From Pseudomonas sp. CROZ-RG-20F-R04-15 (lineage in GTDB: Bacteria; Pseudomonadota; Gammaproteobacteria; Pseudomonadales; Pseudomonadaceae), in contig NZ_JAKNQL010000028.1 of assembly GCF_022662375.1 (NCBI RefSeq), forward strand, positions 1 through 64,000: DNA of 64,000 nucleotides. Reading direction: 5' to 3'. Position numbers and translations under genes: made by a program. Position 1 is the stretch's first letter, and each line of letters begins with the position of its first letter. The notes beneath the pieces are model-generated. The model saw only the letters and a list, made by a program, of their open reading frames with translations. It was not told the origin of the DNA and searched no databases. This document shows, in pieces, positions 26,057 to 35,675 of this stretch.

Positions 26057-28054
26057 TTAGCTATACACCCGGCCAAGGAGCTGCCGATGGCTTTCAAACT
26101 GATCGAGCACATCCCGCGTGATCTGATCCTGCGTGAAGCCCATCAGGTCGTAATCCTGGCTGCCGTTGTGCAGATACACCTCGGCGCGGTAGTAACGCTG
26201 GCGCGCTTCATCGGACTGGGCCGATTCGGTCGGGGTCGCCAGATAGCCGTCAAGGCTCACTTCGTAAACGAAAGGGTTGCCCTCTTCCATCTCGACGCGC
26301 ACGCCCATGCAACGCTTGGATTTACCCAACAGCGTCTGCACTTCCAGACCCTGCGCACGCATCTGCGCGGTGGCATCTTCCAGCGCCGGGCTGACCTGCT
26401 TGTCCATAAAGCGCTGCACTACCGATTGGCTCGGTTGCAGATCCAGTTGCGTCAGACGCTCGCTGAAACCGCGACGACCGCGTTCAGCCAGTTGCGCTTG
26501 CTCCTGTTCGATTTGCACGTCCTGGCGCATCGCCTTGTGCAGGCCGAACATGAAGAACACCAGCACCACCGAGAACGGCAGACCGGCCAGCACCACCATG
26601 GTTTGCATGGCTTCGAAGTTACCGGCAAACAACAGACCGATGGTCACCAGGGTGATCACCACCGACCAGAAGATCCGCAGCCAGTGCGGCGCATCTTCGT
26701 CGACGTTACCGCCCTTGCAGGACAGATTCGCCATCATCACCGCGCCGGAGTCGGCCGGGGTCAGAAACAGCACGAAGCCGACAAAGATCGACACGCCGAT
26801 GACGACTTTCGACGCCGGGTAGTGCTCGAGCAATTGATAGATCGCCATCGACGGCTGTTCCAGCGCCGTCTTGCCGAGCTCCACCGCGCCATGGTTCATC
26901 ACCAGGTCCAGTGCCGAGTTACCGAAGATCGACAGCCAAGCCAGGGTAAAGCCCAGCGGAATCAACAGCACGCCGGCGACCAGTTCACGCACGGTACGAC
27001 CACGGGAAATACGCGCGATGAACATGCCTACGAACGGGGCCCAGGAAATCCACCACGCCCAATAGAACAGAGTCCACAGGCCCATCCAGCGCTCGGACTT
27101 GGCGTTGTCGCCTTCGTACACATAAAGGTCGAAGGTTTTCAGCACGATGCCATTGAGGTAATCACCGATGTTCTGCACGAAGCCGTTGAGCAGGTGCAAC
27201 GTCGGGCCAAACAACAGCACGAAAATCAACAGACCACTGAACAACACGATGTTCAGGTTGGACAGACGACGGATGCCGTTTTCCACGCCGGACACGGCAG
27301 CGATGGTCGCCACGGTGCTCATCACGATGATCACGATCAACAGGTTGGTGTTGCTGTGTCCCATGCCGAACAGGTTTTCCAGGCCCGACGACACTTGCAG
27401 CGAACCGATCCCCAGGTTCGTCACCAGACCCAGCAGCGTCACGAACATGCCGAAGCCGTCCACCGCGTGACCGGCCGCGCCCTTGACCCAACGCTCACCC
27501 ACCAGCGGATACAGCGCCGAACGCAGCGCCAGCGGCTGATTATGACGGTAGGCAAAGTACGCCACGGCCAGACCGACCAGTGCGTAGATCGCCCAGCCGT
27601 GCAGGCCCCAATGCAGGAACGTCAGCTGTACTGCCTGACGCGCGGCCAGGTTGCTGGCCGATGCGCCTTCCGGCGGATTGAAATAGTGATCCAGTGGCTC
27701 GGACGCGCCGAAGTACAGCAGCGAAATACCGATACCCGACGAGAACAGCATCCCCGCCCAGGCGCCGTAACTGAAATCCGGGGTGTCATCCTTGCTGCCC
27801 AGTTTGAGTTTGCCGTACGAGGAAAACGCCAGGCCCACCACAAACACCAGGTAGGCGGCGATCACCACCATGTAGTACCAGCCGAAGCTGCGCGACAACC
27901 AGGCCTGAGCGATACCCAACAATCTGCCGGCCTCTTGCGGGGCGATAATCAGAATGGCGGTCAACAACAGAATCAGCGCGGTAGAGGTGTAAAACACCCA
28001 ACCGTTGACCGTCACCTTCTCGGGCGGGGTCTTTATTAGCGAGGCAGAACTCAT
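26057..28054 (-). CDS. betT: BCCT-family choline transporter BetT
   Basis: 665-aa betaine/choline/carnitine transporter. Twelve hydrophobic segments are apparent, with the family signature LFYWAWWISWAPFVGMFIA and a large hydrophilic C-terminal tail from about residue 510 (QEQAQLAERGRRGFSERLTQ), typical of osmotically regulated BetT proteins. ATG 28054 (MSSASLIKTPPEKVTVNG) is preferred over a start 12 codons upstream because GGAG lies at the right distance. It diverges from betIBA across a gap with a BetI-type palindrome, matching BetI control of both sides in other pseudomonads. Confidence 0.93.
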   Translation of the reverse strand: MSSASLIKTPPEKVTVNGWVFYTSTALILLLTAILIIAPQEAGRLLGIAQAWLSRSFGWYYMVVIAAYLVFVVGLAFSSYGKLKLGSKDDTPDFSYGAWAGMLFSSGIGISLLYFGASEPLDHYFNPPEGASASNLAARQAVQLTFLHWGLHGWAIYALVGLAVAYFAYRHNQPLALRSALYPLVGERWVKGAAGHAVDGFGMFVTLLGLVTNLGIGSLQVSSGLENLFGMGHSNTNLLIVIIVMSTVATIAAVSGVENGIRRLSNLNIVLFSGLLIFVLLFGPTLHLLNGFVQNIGDYLNGIVLKTFDLYVYEGDNAKSERWMGLWTLFYWAWWISWAPFVGMFIARISRGRTVRELVAGVLLIPLGFTLAWLSIFGNSALDLVMNHGAVELGKTALEQPSMAIYQLLEHYPASKVVIGVSIFVGFVLFLTPADSGAVMMANLSCKGGNVDEDAPHWLRIFWSVVITLVTIGLLFAGNFEAMQTMVVLAGLPFSVVLVFFMFGLHKAMRQDVQIEQEQAQLAERGRRGFSERLTQLDLQPSQSVVQRFMDKQVSPALEDATAQMRAQGLEVQTLLGKSKRCMGVRVEMEEGNPFVYEVSLDGYLATPTESAQSDEARQRYYRAEVYLHNGSQDYDLMGFTQDQITRDVLDQFESHRQLLGRVYS

Positions 28055-28393
28055 GGCACAAATGCTCCAGGCAGTGCGAGAGAAGAACACAAGGCAACAC
28101 GGAACCCGACCAATCGGTTAGTTGGCAGCCGACCGGCGGGTGATATAAAGACACCCCGAAAAATGCCCGAACCTGCTGAAATGGCGCTGCGAATCGCTTT
28201 CGTGGCCGAAGGTGGACGGACGTTCATCCGAAACCTGGCCCTGAGCGTCTTGCCCTTTCAACACGTCCATCGAATCGCGAACCGCGCCATGCCCCACGCA
28301 GGTTTCGAGCTGTTTCGGATGTCGGTTTTATCGCCACTTACACGTAGGAAAAATCTGTAGGCAGCGACGATTTGTCGCAGATCTTATTCTTTG

Positions 28394-28413
28394 TTGATTG
28401 AACGTTCAATCAA
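28394..28413. promoter_or_regulatory. BetI operator
   Basis: Perfect 20-bp palindrome TTGATTGAACGTTCAATCAA, 70 nt before betI and about 340 nt before betT. TetR-type size and sequence resemble the known Pseudomonas BetI box. The rest of the 429-nt gap shows no gene. Confidence 0.88.
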
Positions 28414-28483
28414 AACAAAATAGACTGGCCGTCAATCCGATAGGCGTGATTCGCCGCTCGGAAGGCCTAAGGAGATGTGCAAG

Positions 28484-29077
28484 ATGCCCAAGGTCGGTAT
28501 GCAACCCATCCGCCGCCAACAACTGATCGAAGCCACATTGCAGGCGGTCGATCAGGTCGGAATGGGGGACGCCAGCATTGCGCTGATCGCCCGTTTGGCC
28601 GGTGTCTCGAATGGCATCATCAGTCATTACTTTCAGGACAAGAACGGCCTGATTGCCGCCACGATGCGGTATCTGATGACAGCCCTCAGCGAGAGCGTCA
28701 CCGCGCGCCGTCAGGCGCTGGCAGATGACAGCCCACGGGCGCATCTGCAGGTGATCATCGAAGGCAACTTCGACGCCAGCCAGGTCAATGGCCCGGCAAT
28801 GAAAACCTGGCTGGCCTTCTGGGCCACCAGCATGCACCAGCCGTCTTTGCACAGGTTGCAGCGGATCAACGATCACCGTCTGTATTCCAACCTGTGCTGC
28901 GAGTTCCGCCGTGTGTTGCCGCTCGAAGATGCGCGCACCGCCGCGCGTGGCCTGGCAGCGTTGATCGACGGCTTGTGGTTGCGCGGCGCTTTGTCGGGAG
29001 ACGCTTTCGACACGGCGCAGGCGCAACAGATCGCTTACGAATACATGGATTTCCAATTGGCCAAGAAGGTGAGCTAG
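28484..29077 (+). CDS. betI: Choline-responsive TetR-type repressor BetI
   Basis: 197-aa TetR-family repressor starting MPKVGMQPIRRQQLIEATL, the usual BetI start and length; an ATG-less extension three codons upstream is ignored. The N-terminal helix-turn-helix is ASIALIARLAGVSNGIISHYFQDKNG. The C-terminal ligand domain has WLAFWATSMHQP, expected to line the choline pocket. First gene of betIBA; its own operator lies 70 nt upstream. Choline relieves repression in the family. Confidence 0.94.
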   Translation: MPKVGMQPIRRQQLIEATLQAVDQVGMGDASIALIARLAGVSNGIISHYFQDKNGLIAATMRYLMTALSESVTARRQALADDSPRAHLQVIIEGNFDASQVNGPAMKTWLAFWATSMHQPSLHRLQRINDHRLYSNLCCEFRRVLPLEDARTAARGLAALIDGLWLRGALSGDAFDTAQAQQIAYEYMDFQLAKKVS

Positions 29078-29165
29078 AGCACACAGAAAACGCTCGGCCC
29101 CTGAACGCCACCGCAGCCTCACCGCGGTGGTCAACGCCAACCACCAATGCACTTGCGAGGACACT

Positions 29166-30638
29166 ATGGCCCGTTTCGAACTGCAAAAACTTTACATCGA
29201 TGGCGCGTACTCCGACGCCGGCAGCGATGCCACCTTCGAAGCCATCAACCCGGCTAACGGTGAAGTCCTCGCACTGGTGCAACGTGCGACCAAGGAAGAC
29301 GTCGAGCGCGCCGTGGTCAGCGCTGAAAAGGGCCAGAAAATCTGGGCCGCGATGACCGCCATGGAGCGTTCGCGCATCCTGCGTCGCGCCGTCGACATCC
29401 TGCGCGAGCGCAACGATGAACTGGCCGCGCTGGAAACCCTGGACACCGGTAAATCCTTCTCCGAAACCAAGTACGTCGACATCGTTACCGGCGCTGACGT
29501 ACTGGAATACTACGCAGGCCTGGTACCCGCCATCGAAGGCGAGCAGATCCCGCTGCGTGACACTTCTTTCGTCTACACCCGTCGCGAGCCGCTGGGCGTG
29601 GTCGCCGGTATCGGCGCGTGGAACTACCCGATCCAGATCGCCCTGTGGAAATCCGCGCCAGCCTTGGCTGCCGGTAACGCGATGATCTTCAAGCCAAGCG
29701 AAGTGACCTCGCTGACCACCCTGAAACTGGCCGAGATCTACACCGAAGCCGGCGTTCCAAATGGCGTGTTCAACGTACTGACCGGCAGCGGCCGTGAAGT
29801 CGGCACTTGGCTGACCGAGCACCCGCGCATCGAAAAAATCTCCTTCACCGGCGGCACCGACACTGGCAAGAAAGTCATGGCCAGCGCTTCGGCTTCGTCG
29901 CTGAAAGACGTGACCATGGAACTGGGCGGCAAATCCCCGCTGATCATCTGCGACGACGCCGACCTCGATCGCGCTGCCGACACCGCGATGATGGCCAACT
30001 TCTACAGCTCCGGTCAGGTCTGCACCAACGGCACTCGCGTGTTCGTTCCGGCGCACCTGAAAGCCGCTTTCGAAGCCAAGATCGTTGAACGCGTTGCGCG
30101 CATCCGCGTTGGCAACCCGGAAGACGAAAACACCAACTTCGGCCCGCTGGTCAGCTTCGCGCACATGGAAAGCGTGCTCGGCTACATCGCCAAAGGCAAA
30201 GAACAAGGCGCCCGTGTCCTGTGCGGCGGCGAGCGTCTGACCGACGGCGAATTCGCCAAAGGCGCATTCGTCGCGCCGACCGTGTTCACCGACTGCACCG
30301 ACGACATGACCATCGTTCGTGAAGAAATCTTTGGCCCAGTGATGGCGATCCTCTCCTACGAAACCGAAGAAGAAGTGATCCGCCGCGCCAACGACACCGA
30401 CTTCGGCCTGGCCGCCGGTATCGTCACCAAAGACCTGAACCGCGCCCACCGCGTGATTCATCAACTGGAAGCCGGTATCTGCTGGATCAACGCCTGGGGC
30501 GAGTCCGACGCAAAAATGCCGGTCGGCGGTTACAAGCAGTCGGGTGTTGGCCGTGAAAACGGCATCAGCTCGCTGAACAACTTCACCCGCATCAAATCGG
30601 TACAGGTCGAGCTGGGCGATTACGTCTCGGTGTTCTAA
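29166..30638 (+). CDS. betB: Betaine aldehyde dehydrogenase BetB
   Basis: 490-aa NAD(P)-dependent aldehyde dehydrogenase, identical in length to the P. aeruginosa enzyme. Catalytic C286 (SSGQVCTNG) and general base E252 (MELGGKSPL) are present, as are the cofactor motif GAWNYPIQ and the FTGGTDTGKKV loop. It oxidises betaine aldehyde to glycine betaine. ATG 29166 gives the standard MARFELQKLYIDG start. Middle gene of betIBA. Confidence 0.96.
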   Translation: MARFELQKLYIDGAYSDAGSDATFEAINPANGEVLALVQRATKEDVERAVVSAEKGQKIWAAMTAMERSRILRRAVDILRERNDELAALETLDTGKSFSETKYVDIVTGADVLEYYAGLVPAIEGEQIPLRDTSFVYTRREPLGVVAGIGAWNYPIQIALWKSAPALAAGNAMIFKPSEVTSLTTLKLAEIYTEAGVPNGVFNVLTGSGREVGTWLTEHPRIEKISFTGGTDTGKKVMASASASSLKDVTMELGGKSPLIICDDADLDRAADTAMMANFYSSGQVCTNGTRVFVPAHLKAAFEAKIVERVARIRVGNPEDENTNFGPLVSFAHMESVLGYIAKGKEQGARVLCGGERLTDGEFAKGAFVAPTVFTDCTDDMTIVREEIFGPVMAILSYETEEEVIRRANDTDFGLAAGIVTKDLNRAHRVIHQLEAGICWINAWGESDAKMPVGGYKQSGVGRENGISSLNNFTRIKSVQVELGDYVSVF

Positions 30639-30670
30639 GACCCGAGTCTTGTATTGCTCGTGAGGCCGTC

Positions 30671-30734
30671 TTCGCGAGCAAGCTCGCTCCCACAGGAGAT
30701 CCCATTCCAATGTGGGAGCGAGCCTACTTGCGAA
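30671..30734. repeat. Degenerate REPIN-type doublet
   Basis: Two diverged REP units (GCGAGCAAGCTCGC, and AGCCTACTTGCG) between betB and betA, inside the operon. Confidence 0.8.
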
Positions 30735-30791
30735 TCGAGTGCAAAGCACTCGTCAGGCCCGACCTGACCACATCTAAAGAGGGTGCATTCA

Positions 30792-32495
30792 ATGTCCCAA
30801 GAATTCGATTACATCATCATCGGTGCCGGCTCGGCCGGTAACACCCTGGCGACCCGTCTGACTGAAGACGCCGGCGTCACCGTTCTGCTGCTCGAAGCAG
30901 GCGGCCCGGACTACCGTTTCGACTTCCGCACGCAAATGCCGGCTGCACTGGCATTCCCGCTGCAAGGTCGTCGCTACAACTGGGCTTACGAAACCGACGC
31001 CGAGCCACACATGGACGGTCGCCGGATGGAATGCGGTCGTGGCAAAGGCCTCGGCGGTTCGTCGCTGATCAACGGCATGTGCTACATCCGCGGTAACGCG
31101 ATGGACTACGACGGCTGGGCGAAACTGCCGGGCCTGGAAAACTGGTCGTACCTCGACTGCCTGCCGTACTTCCGCAAAGCCGAAACCCGCGACATCGGCC
31201 CGAACGACTACCACGGCGGCGAAGGCCCGGTCAGCGTGACCACGCCGAAGGCGGGCAACAACCCGCTGTTCCACGCCATGGTTGAAGCTGGCGTACAAGC
31301 CGGTTACCCGCGCACCGAAGACCTCAACGGTTACCAGCAGGAAGGCTTCGGCCCGATGGACCGCACGGTAACGCCGAACGGCCGTCGTGCTTCCACCGCC
31401 CGTGGTTATCTCGACGTCGCCAAGAAGCGCTCGACCCTGACCATCGTCACCCACGCCCTGACCGACAAGATCCTGTTCGAAGGCAAGCGTGCCGTTGGCG
31501 TGCGTTACCTGGTCGGCGACGCTGAAGAGCGCGTTGAAGTCAAAGCGCGCAAAGAAGTGCTGCTGTGCTCCGGCGCCATCGCTTCGCCGCAGATTCTGCA
31601 GCGCTCCGGTGTCGGCCCTGCCAAACTGCTGAAGTCGCTCGACATCCCGGTCGTCCACGACCTGCCGGGCGTCGGTGAAAACCTGCAGGATCACCTTGAG
31701 CTGTACCTGCAATACGCCTGCACCCAACCAGTTTCGCTGTACCCGTCGCTGCTCTGGTACAACCAGCCGGCCATTGGTGCCGAGTGGCTGTTCAACGGCA
31801 CCGGCATCGGCGCCAGCAATCAGTTCGAAGCCGGCGGTTTCATCCGTTCGCGTCCGGAATTCGAATGGCCGAACATCCAGTACCACTTCCTGCCGGTGGC
31901 GATTAACTACAACGGCAGCAACGGTGTGAAAGAGCACGGTTTCCAGGCGCACATGGGTTCCATGCGCTCGCCAAGCCGTGGTCGCATCCAGGCCAAGTCG
32001 AAAGACCCGCGCCAGCACCCGAGCATCCTGTTCAACTACATGGCCACCGAGCAGGACTGGCAGGAATTCCGCGACGGCATCCGCCTGACCCGTGAAATCA
32101 TGCAACAGCCGGCGCTGGACGCTTTCCGTGGTCGCGAAATCAGCCCGGGCATCGAAGTGCAAACCGATGAGCAGCTGGACAAGTTCATCCGCGAGCACGC
32201 CGAAACCGCGTTCCACCCGTCCTGCTCGTGCAAGATGGGCACCGACGAAATGGCTGTGGTGGATGGCGAAGGTCGCGTGCACGGCATGCAGAGCCTGCGC
32301 GTGGTCGATGCCTCGATCATGCCGATCATCACCACCGGCAACCTGAACGCGCCGACGATCATGATCGCCGAGAAAATCGCCGACAAGATCCGTGGCCGTC
32401 AGCCGCTGCCGCGTAGCACCGCGCCGTACTACGTTGCGGGCGATGCGCCGGTGAAGGGCAAGCCGATGCGTGATATCACCCCGGTTGCTCAGTAG
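30792..32495 (+). CDS. betA: Choline dehydrogenase BetA
   Basis: 567-aa GMC flavoprotein oxidoreductase. The ADP-binding motif is IIIGAGSAGNTLATRL at the N-terminus. The GMC signatures GRGKGLGGSSLINGMCYIRG and GAIASPQILQRSGVGP are intact. The catalytic histidine is in FHPSCSCKMG (H475). It oxidises choline to betaine aldehyde and passes electrons to the respiratory chain. ATG 30792 (MSQEFDYIIIG) follows GAGGG. Last gene of betIBA. Confidence 0.95.
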   Translation: MSQEFDYIIIGAGSAGNTLATRLTEDAGVTVLLLEAGGPDYRFDFRTQMPAALAFPLQGRRYNWAYETDAEPHMDGRRMECGRGKGLGGSSLINGMCYIRGNAMDYDGWAKLPGLENWSYLDCLPYFRKAETRDIGPNDYHGGEGPVSVTTPKAGNNPLFHAMVEAGVQAGYPRTEDLNGYQQEGFGPMDRTVTPNGRRASTARGYLDVAKKRSTLTIVTHALTDKILFEGKRAVGVRYLVGDAEERVEVKARKEVLLCSGAIASPQILQRSGVGPAKLLKSLDIPVVHDLPGVGENLQDHLELYLQYACTQPVSLYPSLLWYNQPAIGAEWLFNGTGIGASNQFEAGGFIRSRPEFEWPNIQYHFLPVAINYNGSNGVKEHGFQAHMGSMRSPSRGRIQAKSKDPRQHPSILFNYMATEQDWQEFRDGIRLTREIMQQPALDAFRGREISPGIEVQTDEQLDKFIREHAETAFHPSCSCKMGTDEMAVVDGEGRVHGMQSLRVVDASIMPIITTGNLNAPTIMIAEKIADKIRGRQPLPRSTAPYYVAGDAPVKGKPMRDITPVAQ

Positions 32496-32503
32496 CCGGA
32501 AGT

Positions 32504-32609
32504 GATCGTTCCCACGCTCCGCGTGGGAATGCATCCGGTGACGCTCCGCGTCACACAGCGGACGCAGAGCGTCCATGGCGGCGTTCCCACGCAGAGCGTG
32601 GGAACGATC
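32504..32609. repeat. GATCGTTCCCACGC element
   Basis: 106-bp element with terminal inverted repeats GATCGTTCCCACGC / GCGTGGGAACGATC right after betA. Same family as 19096 and 35537. Confidence 0.88.
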
Positions 32610-32752
32610 TCCTGCCTCGCACAGTAAATCCCCCTACACCCCCTCTTCACTTGATCCTACCCCCACGCAGGCCTACTCTAGACCTCGCGCAACCGTTTCA
32701 CCCCCTTCCTCGCCGTAGCTCTACCGCTTCCCCCTGACAAGGAGGTTCCCGA

Positions 32753-34195
32753 ATGTTCGATTTCCACCCCCAGCTCAAGCAGCGCTTCGCTGCCTTGCGC
32801 ACGGGCGCCGAGTTTTTTTCCCTGCGGTACGTACGCGAGTCCGGCCAATACCTGTCGGTACGTAAAAACGTCGCCGAGCCGCCGAGCCTGAGCCGCGACG
32901 AAGGCGCGATGCTCACCGTGCGCGTCAATGGTGTTGAGGCCTATGCCGCGACCAACGACCTGTCGCAACAAGGCCTGCAAGCCGCGCTTGAACGCGCCGA
33001 ACTGCAAGCCCGCCGACTCAAGCCGCACGCCTTGCTCGACCTGCGTGATCAGCCAGTGTCCAGCGATCGCGCTGATTACTTTTCACCCAATCTCGAACAA
33101 GCCTTCCCGTCCCTGAGCGAATGCTTCGAGCTGCTCGGAGCGGAATCCGCCTCGGTGCCAAAGGATGAGCGCCTGGTGAACTGGCAAGTGAGCATCGGCA
33201 TCACCCACGTCGAACAGATCTACCTGAGCAGCGCCGGGGCCGAATTGCGCCAGGCCCAGCGCTTCGTCTATCCAGGTCTCGACGTCACCGCCTACGACGG
33301 CAACGACAGCCAGACCCGCAGCCTCGGCCGCGAGAACTTCGGCCAACAGGGCGGTGCTGACGTGATCAGCCGCTGCGGCCTGATCGGTGCCGGCCCGCAA
33401 GTCGCCGACCAGGCATTGCAACTGCTGCTCGCACCGAACACCCCGCAAGGCCCGCGCGACCTGCTGCTGATGCCCGATCAAATGATGCTGCAGATCCACG
33501 AATCGATCGGCCATCCGCTGGAACTCGACCGCATCCTCGGTGATGAACGCAATTACGCCGGCACCAGTTTCGTCAAAGCCAGCGACTTCGGCAGCCTGCA
33601 ATACGGCTCGAAACTGCTCAACGTAACGTTCGATCCGGGCATTCCCGAAGAACTCGCCAGCTATGGCCACGATGACGACGGTACCAAGGCCAGCAAACAA
33701 TTTCTGATCCGCGATGGCCTGTTGTTGCGTCCACTGGGCGGGGCGCTGTCGCAATATCGTGCCGGGATGGAAGGCGTCGCCAACAGCCGCGCCTGTGGCT
33801 GGAACCGGCCGCCGATCGACCGCATGGCCAACCTCAATATTGAACCGGGCGATCAGCCTTTAAACAAACTGATCGAAGGTATCGAGAACGGCATCCTGAT
33901 GAGCACCAACCGCTCATGGTCGATCGACGATGCGCGCAATAAATTCCAGTTCGGCTGCGAATGGGGCCAGTTGATCGAAAACGGTGAACTCAAAGGTGCG
34001 GTGAAAAATCCGAACTACCGGGCAATTTCCGCGCACTTCTGGAAAAGCCTGCGCGCCGTCGGCGACGCCAACACCGTCAAGGTGCTGGGCACGCCGAACT
34101 GCGGCAAGGGTGAACCGAACCAGGTGATCCGCGTCGGCCACGCTTCGCCGGCCTGCGTATTCAGCAATGTTGATGTGTTTGGGGGAGACGCCTGA
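32753..34195 (+). CDS. TldD-like metallopeptidase
   Basis: 480-aa TldD/PmbA-family protein. The zinc motif HExxxH is H249-E-S-I-G-H254, and the later cysteine ligand is visible in GTPNCGKGEP, so this is the catalytic (TldD-type) member. It overlaps the next gene by the TGATG junction, giving an obligate heterodimer layout. TldD/TldE pairs process modified peptides or unfolded small proteins. This pair is distinct from the housekeeping tldD/pmbA expected elsewhere, and its substrate is unknown. It starts 258 nt after betA with AAGGAGG before the ATG. Confidence 0.88.
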   Translation: MFDFHPQLKQRFAALRTGAEFFSLRYVRESGQYLSVRKNVAEPPSLSRDEGAMLTVRVNGVEAYAATNDLSQQGLQAALERAELQARRLKPHALLDLRDQPVSSDRADYFSPNLEQAFPSLSECFELLGAESASVPKDERLVNWQVSIGITHVEQIYLSSAGAELRQAQRFVYPGLDVTAYDGNDSQTRSLGRENFGQQGGADVISRCGLIGAGPQVADQALQLLLAPNTPQGPRDLLLMPDQMMLQIHESIGHPLELDRILGDERNYAGTSFVKASDFGSLQYGSKLLNVTFDPGIPEELASYGHDDDGTKASKQFLIRDGLLLRPLGGALSQYRAGMEGVANSRACGWNRPPIDRMANLNIEPGDQPLNKLIEGIENGILMSTNRSWSIDDARNKFQFGCEWGQLIENGELKGAVKNPNYRAISAHFWKSLRAVGDANTVKVLGTPNCGKGEPNQVIRVGHASPACVFSNVDVFGGDA

Positions 34196-35532
34196 TGAGC
34201 ATTTCGAAGAGTCAGTCCGACGCCTTCAAGGTCATGGTCAATTGGCTGCGCGACAGCGTGCGCGAGCCGGAGCAGTTCACCCTCAGCTACGCCGCCGAAT
34301 CCTCGGCCTTCGTGCGTTTCAACCACGCCAAGGTGCGTCAGGCCGGGCAAGTGCAGCAGGCCAACATCGTTCTGAAACTGATCAACGACGGGCGTCATGC
34401 CGACCTGCAAGTCACCCTGTCCGGCGACCAGGAAGGCGATCTGCAGCGCCTCGCCGAAGGCCTGCAACAACTGCGCGAAACCTTGCCGCTGTTGCCGCAG
34501 GATCCGTACTTGCTGCTCAATCACACCGGCTGGCAAAGCCAGAACGTGCAGGAGCATCCGCTGCCGGATACCGAACAGGTTGTCGATGAAATCTGCGCCG
34601 CTGCTGAAGGTCTCGACTTGGTGGGATTCTATGCCGCCGGGCCGATCAGCCGTGGTTTCGCCAGTTCTTCGGGGGCGTTCGGCTGGCATCAGGCCAACAG
34701 CTTCAACTTCGATTTCAGCCTGTTTCACGAAAACGGCGAAGCGGTGAAAGCCAGCTACGCCGGGCATGACTGGAGCAGCGAAGGTTTTGCCAAGCGCTTT
34801 GCTCAGGCGCGTGAGCAACTGGAGTTTCTCGGTCGCCCGCTGCGCACCCTGGCGCCGGGGCAGTATCGCGCGTATCTGGCGCCAGCGGCGCTGGAAGAAA
34901 TCATGGGCATGCTGAGCTGGGGCGGTTTCTCGGCGCAGTCGATTGCCAGCAAGAGCAGCCCGTTACAGAAGCTGTATGTCGGCGATCAGGCGTTCAGTCC
35001 GCTGGTGTCGCTGGATGAGAAAGTCAGCGAATCGTTGAGCCCGGCGTTTTCCGGCGAAGGTTATCCGCGCAGCGATCTGCGGCTGATCGTCGAAGGCAAG
35101 GCTGGTGATCAACTGGTCGGCTCGCGCAGTGCCGCCGAATACGGCTTGACCGCCAACGGCGCCGGCGGCGGGGAAATGCCGAGTGCGTTGAACATGGCCG
35201 CCGGTGATCTGTCGCAAGCAGAGATCCTCAAGCAGTTGGGCACCGGGCTGTATATCAGCAACCTGTGGTACCTGAACTACTCGGATCAACCAGCGGCGCG
35301 CATGACTGGCATGACCCGCTTCGCGACTTTCTGGGTCGAGAACGGCGAAATCCAGGCGCCGGTCAGCACCATGCGCTTTGACGACAGCGCTTACAGCCTG
35401 CTCGGTTCGCAGCTGGAAGCGTTGACCGCCGAACGTGAGTTGTTGCTGTCGGCGAGTACCTACAGCCAGCGCAATACCTCGTCGGCGTTGCTGCCGGGAG
35501 CACTGGTCAGCCGTTTGACCCTGACCCTCTGA
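34195..35532 (+). CDS. TldE/PmbA-like non-catalytic partner
   Basis: 445-aa TldD/PmbA-family protein. It lacks an HExxxH motif and has the PmbA-type C-terminus (LYISNLWYLNYSDQPAARMTGMTRFATFWVENGEIQAPV). Its start overlaps the stop of the TldD-like gene, so the two are made together as the TldD/TldE heterodimer. An N-terminal flank shows FVRFNHAKVRQAG, typical of the family. No neighbouring candidate precursor peptide is obvious. Confidence 0.88.
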   Translation: MSISKSQSDAFKVMVNWLRDSVREPEQFTLSYAAESSAFVRFNHAKVRQAGQVQQANIVLKLINDGRHADLQVTLSGDQEGDLQRLAEGLQQLRETLPLLPQDPYLLLNHTGWQSQNVQEHPLPDTEQVVDEICAAAEGLDLVGFYAAGPISRGFASSSGAFGWHQANSFNFDFSLFHENGEAVKASYAGHDWSSEGFAKRFAQAREQLEFLGRPLRTLAPGQYRAYLAPAALEEIMGMLSWGGFSAQSIASKSSPLQKLYVGDQAFSPLVSLDEKVSESLSPAFSGEGYPRSDLRLIVEGKAGDQLVGSRSAAEYGLTANGAGGGEMPSALNMAAGDLSQAEILKQLGTGLYISNLWYLNYSDQPAARMTGMTRFATFWVENGEIQAPVSTMRFDDSAYSLLGSQLEALTAERELLLSASTYSQRNTSSALLPGALVSRLTLTL

Positions 35533-35536
35533 CGGC

Positions 35537-35646
35537 GATCGTTCCCACGCTCGGCGTGGGAATACAGCCCGGGCGCTCCGCGTCCCTGCCAAAAGCGGAC
35601 GCGGAGCGTCCGTTGAGGCATTCCCACGCAGAGCGTGGGAACGATC
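35537..35646. repeat. GATCGTTCCCACGC element
   Basis: 110-bp element with the same terminal inverted repeats as at 19096 and 32504, between the TldE-like gene and the MFS gene. Confidence 0.88.
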
Positions 35647-35675
35647 ATGCATTAACTCCAACGACAAGAGGTTCC

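Noticed and set aside
26039..28039. A 666-codon plus-strand open frame opposite betT
   Set aside because: Antisense shadow of a well-defined BCCT transporter; Gln/His/Arg-rich and without recognisable domains.
28866..32576. Long minus-strand open frames opposite betB and betA (627 and 595 codons)
   Set aside because: Shadows of betB and betA, whose catalytic residues are in place. One of them also runs through repeat DNA.
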